Part shown: piece by piece, positions 9,152-19,740 of the stretch
Layout of the letters: each line of letters begins with the position of its first letter
Position numbering within the stretch: the stretch's first letter is position 1
DNA from: Prosopocoilus inquinatus
Taxonomy: Eukaryota; Arthropoda; Insecta; Coleoptera; Lucanidae
Assembly (NCBI GenBank): GCA_036172665.1
Contig: JAYKNF010000013.1
Span: 1,674,001-1,738,000, forward strand
Length of the DNA stretch: 64,000 bases
Direction of reading: 5' to 3'
Translations under genes and position numbers: made by a program
The notes under the pieces: model-generated
Seen by the model: only the letters and a program-made list of their open reading frames with translations
Databases searched by the model: none
Told to the model about the DNA's origin: nothing

Positions 9152-11537
9152 ATGGAAGGTGAACTCACGCGTCGAGCATTATTCGAGATCTGGCACAATG
9201 AGGAGGATATTGCTAACAGAAATAATGTTCTGTATAATTATATTATAAACAATTTGCACTTGGAAGACACAGTGATTTGCTCATCGGAGTCTTCGATGAG
9301 CAAATCACAGTGTGTGTTAAAAAAGTTATAGACAGTCTATGCGTACATTTAAAGGATAGATGGCAAAAAAGTCATCGTATATTAAAAAATTTTCTATCTA
9401 AAAACTCTAACTGGCTTAATTGTGAATTAGAATTTCCGGATATAGTAATTAATGCCGCTGTTTTAAGAAGACCAGGAACATCATCTCAAGATACCATAAC
9501 ACCGAAAACTAGCAGCACTATAGGTCGGCCGCGAAAAGCATTTGTTAATTCCAGTGATAAGACGAAAAAAAGAAGAGTGGAAACTTTGGTGTCGCAATCA
9601 ACTTCAGATGAGTTAGTTTACGCGTCACAAATCAGTTTGCGTTCAAAAGGAAAAAGAGATGCAGCTGAAATTATCAAAGAAATTAGCGCTTCCCCTACGA
9701 GAGCCACTCGAATAAAAAGAGCATTCAAATCTCCAGAACTATCTGCACCAAACAAGCTCGCTAAAGAAGACGCTTTAGCTTTGTATGTTGACGCGAAATT
9801 AACGAAATATCAGTACGTGTTGATTCGTGATCAAACTGAAAAGCAAAATGCGAATATATATCCTTCTTATAACAAACTTTTTGCGGCAAAAAAGGAATGT
9901 TATCCGAATGATAATGTCATTACTGAAATATCAGCAGAAGTAAAGCTTCAAGCTTTACTTGATCATACGATTCAACGTTTCTCTATGGCAAACAACATTT
10001 TAGACAATGCAGCATCCAGATCCGCAAATAATCTAATTATGATATTTAAATGGGGTTGTGATGGAGCTTCCGGGCAGAGTTCTTATAAGCAAGCATATAC
10101 CTAAGAAACAGAAGAATTGCATGATGATTCATCATTGTTTGTGATTTCGTTGGTACCTCTGCAGCTACAATGCGAAGGCGAAACTTTATGGCAAAACCCA
10201 AGACCGTCTTCAACTCGTTATTGTCGACCAATTAAATTGCTCTTTGCGAAAGAAACGGCAGAACTTACTCGACAAGAAGTTCGTAAAATTGAAGAACAGA
10301 TAGCTACTCTCTCACCGACAAAAATTTCTGGTCACTCGAAAGAATTGGAGGTCACACAGCAAATGTTGTTAACTATGGTAGATGGAAAAATCTGCAGCAC
10401 TCTTGCACAACAGTCATTTCAAAAATGCTACATATGTGGTGCAACACCAAAAGAAATGAATAATTTGGAGTATCATATTGCAAGACCGCGACCGACAGAT
10501 GAAACAACTTTGTCTTTTGGTTTGTCAAGTCTCCATTCGTGAATTAGGTGTTTTGAGTGTTTGCTGCACATTGCTTATCGATTAGAAATAAAGAAATGGC
10601 AAGTTAAACAAGCGGACAAGGAAAGTGTCGAAACACGAAAGAGGATTATTCAAAATAAATTTCGAAAAGAACTTGGCTTACTAATAGACATTCCGAAACC
10701 GGGTTACGGAACGACAAATGATGGTAATACAGCACGTAAATTTTTTTCACATCCAGCATTATCAGCTTCAATTACTGGTATCAATGAAGAGCTTATTATA
10801 CGGTTTGGCATAATTCTAAGAACAATTTCGAGTGGTTATGACATCAATATTGAAGCTTTTGCAAAATATACTACAGATACAGCGAAATTATATGTAGATA
10901 ACTATAACTGGTATTACATGCCAGCAAGTGTTCATAAATTATTAATCCATGGCAAACAAATTATTGAATCAGCATTATTGCCAATCGGACAGCTATCGGA
11001 AGAAGCTCAAGAAGCTCGAAATAAAGATTGCAAAAGATTCCGCGAACACCATACAAGAAAGATATCAAGAAAAACAACCAATGAAGATCTCCCTGCATAT
11101 GTTACTAATTACGAACATATAAAATAGCGACATCTTACTATCGCTTTTTGACCTAACATTGCAGTAGGATAGACAAATTGAAGCGGGATTTGCTCCTAAT
11201 GAGTCCCCCATGCAAGGCGGCCATGCTTGCTGTCAAAGCATAATGAAAGATTTTAGAAAAATTTTGTGCAAATCGTTTTTGATTGCAGTGAGAACCTCGA
11301 GCAGCCTCTGGACAGCTGTTTCAGCGCTGCTTGGGGCTTCTTCAGCAGAAACTAATTACATCTGATCCACTAATAACAAGTAAGAGAACAATAAAGCAAA
11401 AGCGTCAAGAATCTCTCCCAAACGAAGTAATCTTACTGTTAAAAAATGCTCCCATTCCAGCAGAAGCAGAAACTAGCATGGACGAAGAAGAAGATACAAC
11501 TGATGAAATTAGTTCATCATCCAGTGATGAATTATGA
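9152..11537 (+). pseudogene. Transib transposase pseudogene (RAG1-related)
   Basis: RAG1-related DDE transposase. The likely start is the ATG at 9152 (MEGELTRRALFEIW), separated from the body by a frame change at a 19-bp inverted repeat (9268-9312). The body includes KWGCDGASGQSSYKQ (first catalytic Asp), PRPSSTRYCRPIKLLFAKET, MLLTMVDGKICSTL (second Asp) followed by CYICGAT, and LLPIGQLSEEAQEARNKD with the candidate catalytic Glu. Damage: in-frame TAA at 10102-10104, in-frame TGA replacing Trp at 10540-10542, an extra base near 11090, and the insertion at 11113. After it the frame resumes as LITSDPLITSKRTIKQKR and ends in an acidic, serine-rich tail at 11537. Confidence 0.88.
11113..11350 (-). 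mobile_element. Hammerhead-bearing small element, copy 1
   Basis: A 238-bp insertion in the Transib coding region, flanked by the 9-bp duplication ACTAATTAC (11104-11112 and 11351-11359). On the minus strand it begins TTTCTGCTGAAGAAGCC, runs through the ribozyme core and the shared internal sequence, and ends TATTTTATATGTTC. It is a circular permutation of the other two copies (12027, 23761). The upstream half of stem I is absent and stem II carries one mismatch, so this copy should not form an active ribozyme. Confidence 0.82.
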
Positions 11538-11658
11538 AAATTGTAAATAATAAACGCAATTTGATTACGTTCTAAATAACATCTCACTTAAAATGTTACA
11601 ATTTTGTAAATTATTAATTTTGTCCAGCTAGATTCACGAGTTGGGCCACTGTGCGACG

Positions 11659-11890
11659 GGTCGAGCGTCGCGTACGCTCCCAAATAGAATTTGACGCGCC
11701 AAATTCAAATTATCTTAAGCTCCCCGAGCGTTTCGAAGCGAAGGTTATTATTCAGAAATGTCGCAAGCTCATCATGACACTTATTTCATTACTCTTGGAA
11801 TATGAATGTGAAATGTACCACGGCACGGCAATTTGATAAATAAATTTCTTATAATTATTGTTATAATAAAAGTAAAGGTGGAAAAAAAAA
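11659..11890 (+). repeat. GC-rich dispersed repeat, second half of copy 3
   Basis: Right-hand part of the repeat split by the Transib insertion; the left part is 8584-8637. It matches 14035-14290 (CTCCCCGAGCGTTTCGAAGCG, then GGAATATGAATGTGAAATGT, then a tail leading to GAGAAACATTATTGTTATTA). As in copy 2, it continues straight into the tandem array (CAAGGCCAACCCAACC), so the repeat and array form one larger composite unit. Confidence 0.75.
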
Positions 11891-12026
11891 GAGAAACATT
11901 ATTGTTATTATTTTCGGTAAATTCTTCAAGGCCAACCCAACCCCCAAGCGACGCCAACCTAAACAGGGATGACAGATGATAGATGACAAAAAAAAATGTA
12001 AAAATTAAGGGAACGAAAAAATTATA

Positions 12027-12401
12027 AACATATAAAATAGCGACATCTTACTATCGCTTTTTGACCTAACATTGCAGTAGGATAGACAAATTGAAGCGGG
12101 ATTTGCTCCTAATGAGTCCCCCATGCAAGGCGGCCATGCTTGCTGTCAAAGCATAATGAAAGATTTTTGTCTATCCTACTGCAATGTTAGGTCAAAAAGC
12201 GATAGTAAGATGTCGCTATTTTATATGTTCATCATTCTTACATCGCATTTGCGAATAAATTGGGCAAGTCGTTTTTGGTCTGCAGTGGGAATGTCGAGCT
12301 ACGTTTCTGCTGAAGAAGCCCCAAGCAGGGCTGAAACAGCTGTCCAGAGGCTGCTCGAGGTTCTCACTGCAATCAAAAACGATTTGCACAAAATTTTTCT
12401 A
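12027..12401 (+). mobile_element. Hammerhead-bearing small element, copy 2
   Basis: A 375-bp insertion in the tandem array flanked by the 12-bp duplication GAAAAAATTATA (12015-12026 and 12402-12413). It begins with an inverted segment (AACATATAAAATAGCGACAT onward to 12168) joined head-to-head to the same sequence in forward orientation (12169-12230). A spacer, the ribozyme (12282-12370) and CACAAAATTTTTCT follow. Variable-length duplications, inverted 5' segments and permuted monomers are known from Penelope-like elements and retrozymes. Confidence 0.85.
12282..12370 (+). ncRNA. Hammerhead ribozyme motif, copy 2
   Basis: Core order is canonical: CTGAAGA (12310-12316), stem II AGCCC/GGGCT with a 6-nt loop (12317-12332), GAAA (12333-12336), a very short stem III ACAGCTGT, then the cleavage triplet GTC with the predicted cut between 12344 and 12345. 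Stem I is CTG/CAG next to the core, then an internal loop, then TCGAGC/GCTCGA and GCAGTGGGAA/TTCTCACTGC. Short stem III is typical of hammerheads in Penelope-like elements and usually implies dimeric action. The fold was inferred by eye. Confidence 0.85.
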
Positions 12402-13641
12402 GAAAAAATTATAGAAAAAAAGAGAAAAATATTGAAAACTCCGGGAAAAAAATTAGAAAAATTCTAAAAATTGAGGAAACCGATTTCTTAAGTCTTCCAA
12501 CAATTTTTCTCACTTTTTCTTAAACTTTCCTTCGCTTTTCTTTTAAAATTGCTCAAGGTCAACCCAAACAGCGCCAACCCAAGCGAGGCCAATCCAGATG
12601 GCAAAAAAATTAAGGGAACGAAAAAATTGAAAAAATTAGGGAAAAATATTCAAAATTTCGGGAAAAAATGGAAATAATCGAAAAAAATAGGAAAAAATTG
12701 TAAAAATAGAGGAAGCCGATTATTGAAGTTTTACAACTTTTTTAAAACATTCTTCCTCACTTTCTCTTACATATTCCTTCACTCTTTTTTGAAAATTGTT
12801 CAAGGTCAACCCAACCGACGCCAACCTAAGCAAGGTCGACCCATATGACAAGAAAAAAATGTAAAAAATTAAGGGAACGAAAGAATCATAGAAGAAATGA
12901 GAAAAACATTCAAAATTACGGAAAAAAATTGAAGAAAACCCAACCGACGCCAACCCAAGCACGGCCAACCCAGATGGCAACAAGTATTTTTTTAAAAATT
13001 AAGGCAACGGAAGAACTTGAAAAATTAGGGGAAAATATTTAAAATTTCTGGGAAAAAAATCGAGAAAAATCGAAAAGAATTCTAAAAATTAGGGAAACGG
13101 ATGTTTTAAGTTTCCCAACTTTTTTTAAACGTTTTTCTGCACTTTTTTTTGTAAAATTGTTCAAGGTCAACCCAACCGACGCCAACCCAAGCGAGGCCAA
13201 CCCAGATGGCAATCAAAAAAACTTAAAAAATTAAGGGAACTAAAAAACTTAAAAAATTAGGGAAAAATATTATAAATTTCGAGAAAAAATGAAAAAATCG
13301 ACAAAAAATGGAAAGAAATTGTAAAAATTAAGGAAACCGATTTCTTAAGTTTTCCAACAATTTTTCTCTTTCTTCTTAAAGTTTTCTTAAACTTTCCTTC
13401 ACTTTTTTTTTTTAATTGCTCAAGGTCAACCCAGATGGCAAAATTTTTTTTTTAAATATTAAGGGAACGGAAAAACTTGAAGAATTAGGGAAAAATATTA
13501 AAATTTTCGGGGGAGAGTTTGAAAAAGATCGAGAAAAATTCTAAAAATTAGGGAAACAGTTCAAGGTCAACCCAAGCGAGGGCAACCCAGATGACAGAAA
13601 TTTTTTTTTTAAATTAAGTTAACGGAAAAACTGAAAAATGG

Positions 13642-14290
13642 GGTGCTGCCTGTCGACAGTGATCTAACCTGAAGGCGACGCGCGCGATCTCATTCGCGTG
13701 TGTCGTGTTACGCCGGCAGTCGGCCCGGCGGCGGAGGGAGTACGTGCGCCGCCGGTCGAACGTAACCTAACCTAACCTAACCTAAAGCCGCCGACGTGAT
13801 CTCTTTCGCCGCGCGGACGCGTTCGAACATAATTTCGACCGTACATATTACGTAAATAGATGAATAAAGGAGGAGAGGAGACTTTGGATGTTCCGTTTGT
13901 GATTAAAAAAGGTGCGAGCGCGGGGAGGTCGATTCGTTCGCTCTCCGGCCGGCAATTAAAGCGGGAAATTCTGCTGTCTGATGATAGTTGGAGCGGATTG
14001 CGGCGTTTGGCGATTTGGCGGTTTGGCGTTTCGTCGCGCGTACACTCCCATACTACACTCCGAAATAGAATTTGAACGCGCCAAATTGAAATGATCGTAA
14101 GTAAGCTCCCCGAGCGTTTCGAAGCGAAGGTGTTAGTTACTACTTGGAATATGAATGTGAAATGTACCATGGCAATTTGATAAATAAATTTCTTCTTATT
14201 ATTATTTAATATAATAAAAGACAAAAGTAAATAAAAGTAAACGTGAAAAAAAAAGAAAGAGAAACATTATTGTTATTATTTTCGGGAAAT
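13642..14290 (+). repeat. GC-rich dispersed repeat, copy 2
   Basis: Uninterrupted copy of the family at 8041-8583, starting GGGTGCTGCCTGTCGACAGT and ending GAAACATTATTGTTATTATT before array sequence resumes. It includes a segment missing from copy 1 (AAGCTCCCCGAGCGTTTCG). It begins in the middle of an array unit, so it was inserted into the array or is a built-in part of a higher-order repeat. Confidence 0.75.
13766..13785 (-). repeat. Interstitial telomere-like repeat (CCTAA)4
   Basis: Four exact CCTAA units (TTAGG on the minus strand). Copy 1 of the same dispersed repeat has three at 8182-8196. The run sits inside the repeat unit at both places, so it travels with the repeat and is not evidence of a chromosome end. 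Confidence 0.8.
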
Positions 14291-14561
14291 TGTTCAAGGC
14301 CAACCCAACCCAAGCGACGCCAACCTGAGCAGGGCCAACCCAGATGACAAGAAAATAAATTTAAGAGAAGAAAATGCGGAAAATGAGAGATATAAAAATT
14401 AAAAGGTGGAAAAACTGAAAAAATTATGGCAACGAAAATTTTTTAAAAATTAGGGGAACGGAAAAACTGAAAAAAATAGGGAAAAATATTCAAAATTTCG
14501 GGGGAAAATTTAAAAAATCGAGAAGAACTTTTTTTGAAAATTGTTCAAGGTCAACCCAACC
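14291..14561. repeat. Tandem array, third block
   Basis: Array sequence between the GC-rich repeat and the LINE, ending GTTCAAGGTCAACCCAACC. The broken unit resumes at 17553 with AACCGACGCC, so AACC is duplicated at the LINE insertion site. Confidence 0.8.
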
Positions 14562-17386
14562 AAATCAAGAAGTTTATGCACAAAATCTGTGAAAGCGGGT
14601 TTAAAAATTACTCACCTGAATGTTAGAAGCATTAGAAATAAGTTTGCATCTATTGAAATATTGTTAAATACTTTGGAGCCCGACATATTCTGTATTTCGG
14701 AACATTGGTTAACGGAAAGTGAGTCTATCGTGATAAACAATTACAATTTAATAAGTAGTTTTAACAGATCTTACAAAAAAGGTGGAGGAGTAGCCATATT
14801 TACTAAATGCGATATAAATGCAACTGAAGTATGTTGTTGTGCTCTTGAGGGCCTTTGTGAAATTGTTGCCAGCGTTGTTAAAATAAGAAACATTAAATAT
14901 TTAATTGTCACGATTTACAGACCACCAAACACAAATTTAAATGATTTTTTTGATTTTCTGGAGACAGAATTAGGAAAATTATATAACACTGCAGAATATC
15001 ACATAATATGCGGTGATTTCAATATAAATACGTTGGTTACTTCGGCCGAAACTTGCAAACTAGAAAATTTAATGTTCCAATTTAATCTACAGTTACGAAC
15101 TACAGAAATTACGAGATCTTCCAAAAATACGGGTACATGTATAGACAATTTTTTTTCTGATATTGCTTGTAATATTCAAATCGATGATACGCATTTATCA
15201 GATCACACTCTGCAAACTGCAATCCTGGAAATTTTCAACATTAGAGCTAGAAACTACATAACCAAAAGGCAATTTAGTAAATAGAATATCGAGACATTCA
15301 AAAATTACATAATGACAGAAGATTGGCAAGATACTGACGATGCATGTGGAACCAATAATAAATTTGATGCATTTATGAATGTTTTCGTTCACAACTTTGA
15401 TAAAGCTTTTCCTGTCCAAAGGATTAGAGAAAAGAAACGCCTATCTAAAAGAAAATGGATGACAGATGAAATCAAAGAACTCTCTAAATTTTTAACAGAA
15501 GTGAATCGACTTGATCAACAACTCAAACACGACTGGTATCAACGTTATTTGGAGCTTAGAAACATTTATAAACGGAAAATTGAATCTGCTATTATTACAT
15601 ACAATACTAACAGACTCACTACATCTCAAAATGTGAATAAAGAATGTTGGAAAATTATAAACGAAAATAGACTGGAAAATGTAAACAAAGAGATACATTT
15701 ATGGGATGCCGAGAAAAACGAAATAAGTGATAAAACTACTGTTTGTGATTTATTAAACACCTATTTTGTAAGTCTCTCTTCCAACACCGTAGACCTAGAC
15801 GAAGTTAACTTGACACCTATTGTTCAAAATTCTATGTTCCTGAGACCAACTGATGCAACTGAAGTTGAAACAGTAATCAACACGAAATGTATCAAGCATA
15901 GTGCTGGATTAGATGATATTCCCGGGAATATATTGAGAGTAGTGGCAAAATTCATAGCACATCCACTGCAAAAATAATAAATGAATCTTTCTTGGAAGGG
16001 CAATATCCTTCTACGCTCAAAATTTCAAAAGTTGTGCCGATTTACAAAAATAAAGGAAACCGTTTGGATGTAAATAATTATAGACCTATAACCTTGCAGA
16101 ATCAATTTGCTAAAATCTTTGAAGACATTTTCAATACAAGACTGATCTCTTTTATGAACGCAAACAATGTTTATGATGAAACGCAAAACGGATTTAGGAA
16201 AGGAAAGTCTACGATTACTGCTACAGCTGAAACTTTAAATTATGTTCTTAATGAGCTGAACGACAAGAAGAAAATTTATACTATTTTTTGTGACTTAAGC
16301 CGTGCGTTTGATACTGTCAATCACTGTTTGATGTGTCGAAAATTAGAAGTGCTTGGAATAAGAGGTGTACCTAATCTGTGGATCAAATCTTATTTGTCTA
16401 ACCGACAACAGCGGGTAGCAATTGGAGACTGTTTTTCCACTACTCTCAATATAAACAGCGGTGTCCCTCAAGGATCTATTTTGGGACCTATCCTGTTCTG
16501 TTTGTTTATCAAGACTTACCCAGGTCTTGCCAGTTTCCCGAGAAAACTATAATCTATGCAGACGACACTACTTTTATTATATCCAAAAACAACAATAAAG
16601 ATGCGATTCAAGCCGCAAATGATACAGTGAATGAAATGAATGTTTGGTGTAAGAAAAACGGTCTGTTATTAAATTCTTCCAAAACATGTATCATGCCAAT
16701 CGTTACTAAAAAGGCGACCTATGAATCTTCTCCTTTAATTAAATGTGACAAGCGTTCATTAACTTGTGTTCAAGATTGTAAGTTCCTTGGTGTTTTCTTA
16801 GACTTTAAACTAACATGGAAGTGTCATACTCAATACCTTGAAAAAAAAATTAAGTGGACAAACTTTTCTTATATACAAATTACGTGATTTAGTTACTGTG
16901 GACGTATTACGAACATTGTACTTTGGCCTAGTACAATCTCTTCTATCTTATGGCATTATCTTCTGGGGACACTCGGCCGGTACTTTGAGTATTTTTAAAC
17001 AACAGAAGAAAATCATAAGAACAATGGCAAATGCAGCGAGTAGAGTGAGTTGTAAAGAACTTTTCGTTCAGTTCGGTATAATGACTGTTCCGTCTCTTTA
17101 TATTTACAATTTAATAATATACGGGCGACCAATTGAACTGTCAGCGTCGAAAAATAGTGATTTTCATGATTACAAAACTCGAATAAGTAATGACATTAGG
17201 TTACCTATAAACCGTTTAACTATTAGTCAAAATGGCGCGATATTTATGAGTCTCAAGTGCTTAAATAAAATCAAGACACTGTGGAAAGAAGATGTTCCAT
17301 TAAATAATAGGCTGTTTAAATCTAAATTAAAAAGGACGCTTACATCAGCTGCATATTATACAGTTGAAGATTTTCTAAACCAATAG
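14562..17386 (+). pseudogene. LINE endonuclease-reverse transcriptase pseudogene
   Basis: The endonuclease starts at ITHLNVRSIRNKF, with CISEHWL, TIYRPPN, CGDFNIN and LSDHTL carrying the expected Asn, Glu, Asp and Ser-Asp-His residues. RT blocks are NNYRPITLQNQFAKIFE, QNGFRKGKST, FCDLSRAFDTVNH, SGVPQGSILGPILF and IYADDT, with YADD at 16555-16566. A C-terminal domain (LYFGLVQSLLSYGIIFWG) follows. Breaks: in-frame TAG at 15282-15284, shifts near 15975, near 16508 (just before YADD) and in an A run near 16842. All motifs persist, so decay is fairly recent. Confidence 0.88.
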
Positions 17387-17525
17387 TGATTTTGTTGTGC
17401 CCTATCTTCTTGTCTATATAATTTGTTTTATGCATATGGATTTTTCTATTCATTAGTTCTTACTGACATGTCAAATGTTCGTGTTATGTAGTCTTTTCTG
17501 TGTAATACGACAATTGGACTAAATA

Positions 17526-17552
<27 letters not shown>
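14562..17552 (+). mobile_element. 5'-truncated LINE inserted in the tandem array
   Basis: Non-LTR retrotransposon with endonuclease and reverse transcriptase and a (TTA)n tail at about 17529-17552. Its left edge interrupts an array unit after CCCAACC and its right edge resumes at AACCGACGCC, giving a short AACC duplication. No first open frame is present, so the copy is truncated just upstream of the endonuclease. The microsatellite tail resembles that of the LINE at 23378-27043, but the proteins differ considerably. Confidence 0.85.
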
Positions 17553-17556
<4 letters not shown>

Positions 17557-18517
17557 CGACGCCAACCTAAGCAAGGTCAACCCATATGACAAAAAAATAA
17601 TTTCAAAAATTAAGGGAACGAAAAAATTATAGAAAAAAAGAGAATATTAAAAATTACGGGATAAAATAGAGAAAAATCGAAAAAAATGCTAAGAATTAGG
17701 GAAACAGTTCTAGGTCAACCCAACCGACGCCAACCCAAGCAAGGCCAACCCAGATGGCAACAAGAAATAATTTTTAAAAATTAAGGGAACGGTAGAACTG
17801 AAAAAATTAAGGAAAAATATTTAAAATTTCGGGGAGAAATTTAAAAAAATCGAAAAGAATTCTAAAAGTTAGGGAAACGGATGTTTTAAGTTTCCCAACT
17901 TTTTTTAAACGTTTTTCGTCACTTTTTCTTACATTTTCCTGCCCTTTTTTTTTGTAAAATTGTTCAAGGTCAACCCAAACGGCGCCAACCCAAGCAAGGC
18001 CAACCCAGATGGCAAAAGAAAAAAATTAAGAGAACGGAAGAACTGAAAAAATTAGACAAAAATATTTAAAATTTCGGGGAAAAATTTTTAAAAATTCTAA
18101 AAATTAGGGAAACAGTTCAAGGTCAATCCAACCGACGCCAACTCAAGCGAGGCCAACCCAGACGGCGAAAAATATTTTAAAAATTAAGAGAACGGAAAAA
18201 TTGAAAAAATTGGGGAAAAATATTCAAAATTTCGGGGGAAAATTTAAAAAAATCAAGAAAAATCGAAAAAAATTCTAAAAATTAGGGAAACGGATTTCTT
18301 AAGTTTCCCAACTTTTTTGAAACATTTTCGTCACTTTTTCTTACATTTTCCCGCACTTTTTTTTTTAATTGTTCAAGGCCAACCCAACCGACGCCAACCC
18401 AAGCGAGGCCAACCCAGGTGACAGAAAAAACTGAAAAATTGAAAAGGATCGAGAGAAATTTGAAAAAATTCCGAAAATTAGAAAAATCAATTTTTAAAAT
18501 TTTCAGGTGATTTCAAC
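17553..18517. repeat. Tandem array, last block
   Basis: Array units resume in the middle of the unit cut by the LINE. GGTCAACCCAACC landmarks are near 17708, 17962, 18118 and 18375, giving spacings of about 254, 156 and 257 bp. The block ends at AAATCAATTTTTAAAATTTTCA, the same place in the unit where copy 1 of the hairpin module begins (7365), but here unrelated sequence follows. Confidence 0.83.
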
Positions 18518-19740
18518 AAAAAAAAAAACAAAAATGTCGAATAAAATGTGGATACGCGTTTCTCACAGTTTTCCACGGTGTTGGGACGATTTGTTAATTA
18601 AAAATAAATTACAATTAATTTATTTCAATCATCATTCGTCAATGCACTAATTAATTATTCCCACTTAGGACCGCTATTATAAAGGCAAGTTACCTTTAAC
18701 TATTGGTTTATTCCCATGGTAGTAATTGTGAATGAACACAATTAATTGTTGTTATGGCAATAAACTGGGAGTTACAGTTAACAACTTTCATCTATAATAC
18801 TGATGAACCTTTTTGTGAATTAGTAAACTACAGTTATAGAAATAAAACTTCGTTATCGACACCTACACCTGAACTAAAAGAAAAGAAAAAAAACACAATA
18901 AAAGCACGGAAAGAAAATTATATTCATAAAAATGTGTTCTTTCTGCCACATACTAATTTCGAATGTTAACGTTGGTGACAGCAGTAATGCTCATTATTAT
19001 TAGTGCTTCTCTCTAACTTCAGGTTATTTGATTTGAGCAGCAGCCCAGGAGTCATGCGTTTTATCAGGGACGTCATCCGAACGAAGAGCACGTGTTTATC
19101 ATCCTTTTACTTCTAATAATAACAGTACGTACTCCTTCGCATTAACATTTTTTTTCTCGGTGGATGATCGGAACGGAATCTGCCACCGATAGACAAACGA
19201 ACGTCGCTATAAATAAACAAACAAGCGAACGTTCGTTCATCCGTTCCCGTACGGACCCCACGATCGAGAACGTGAATCTGTCGTAACATCTATAGGAATA
19301 AAAAAAAAAAAGTTAGTTTCGTTCTCCTCTTTTAACTTTTCGAATCTGCCGCGTAATATACGACGGAATTTCGGTTTGCGATAGTTGGTAACGCTACATT
19401 TTTCACGGGAATGGGATAACGGAAGTTCATCGTTGTTCAATGCAACTTTGTTTGGTGTACGTTTGTAATGTAAGTGTACATATTCGTTTCACATTATTTC
19501 TCCCCTTTGTGGAAATTACGATCGAAAGAAAATGACATCTGTCAGAAGAACGGAAAGATGCCGAGAAGGAATTCGAAGTCATTAGATTGGCAACGTTAAC
19601 CGTCAGCGAGCAAATGACATTACGTGTGCTATTTTGTCGACGACGGTTCTCGTGAAGGCAGAAAACGAAGCAAATGTTACAGTTAGATTTTTCGTTAGTG
19701 TTTTCTATGTTAAAATTTTTACATTTAATCAAATTTGAAG
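18518..19740. other. Unassigned sequence
   Basis: AT-rich DNA without a recognisable gene. The frame at 18754-18969 (71 codons, plus strand) has no family features and is probably chance. CATCCGTTCCCGTACGGACC at about 19229 has a partial relative at about 21727 (ATCCGTTCCCGTACGCACC), both followed at similar spacing by GAACGT, suggesting a worn repeat pair. Confidence 0.35.

Larger units (their letters stand above)
8638..11653 (+). mobile_element. Transib element with 5-bp target duplication
   Basis: Complete termini. The left end CACAGTAGTCC and the right end (reverse complement) CACAGTGGCCC are flanked by identical CGACG duplications at 8633-8637 and 11654-11658, the 5-bp GC-rich duplication typical of Transib. 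Each end reads heptamer, then exactly 23 bp, then ACAAAATT, which resembles a V(D)J 23-RSS. The element inserted into a copy of the GC-rich dispersed repeat, whose halves lie at 8584-8637 and 11654-11890. It has itself been hit by a small ribozyme-bearing element at 11113-11350. Confidence 0.92.
11891..13641. repeat. Tandem array, second block
   Basis: Continuation of the 145/255-bp array with the GGTCAACCCAACC and CCAACCCAGATGG landmarks. It is interrupted by the hammerhead-bearing insertion at 12027-12401. Landmark spacings are roughly 245, 135, 225, 260 and 140 bp, so short and long units alternate irregularly. Open frames in this block are repeat translations. Confidence 0.83.

Noticed and set aside
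6517..18517. Tandem repeats as a CRISPR array
   Set aside because: Units are 145-255 bp, the repeats are diverged and there are no short unique spacers. The context is eukaryotic.
18800..18880. TGATGA and CTGA as C and D boxes of a snoRNA
   Set aside because: No terminal stem, and the words are frequent by chance at this spacing.
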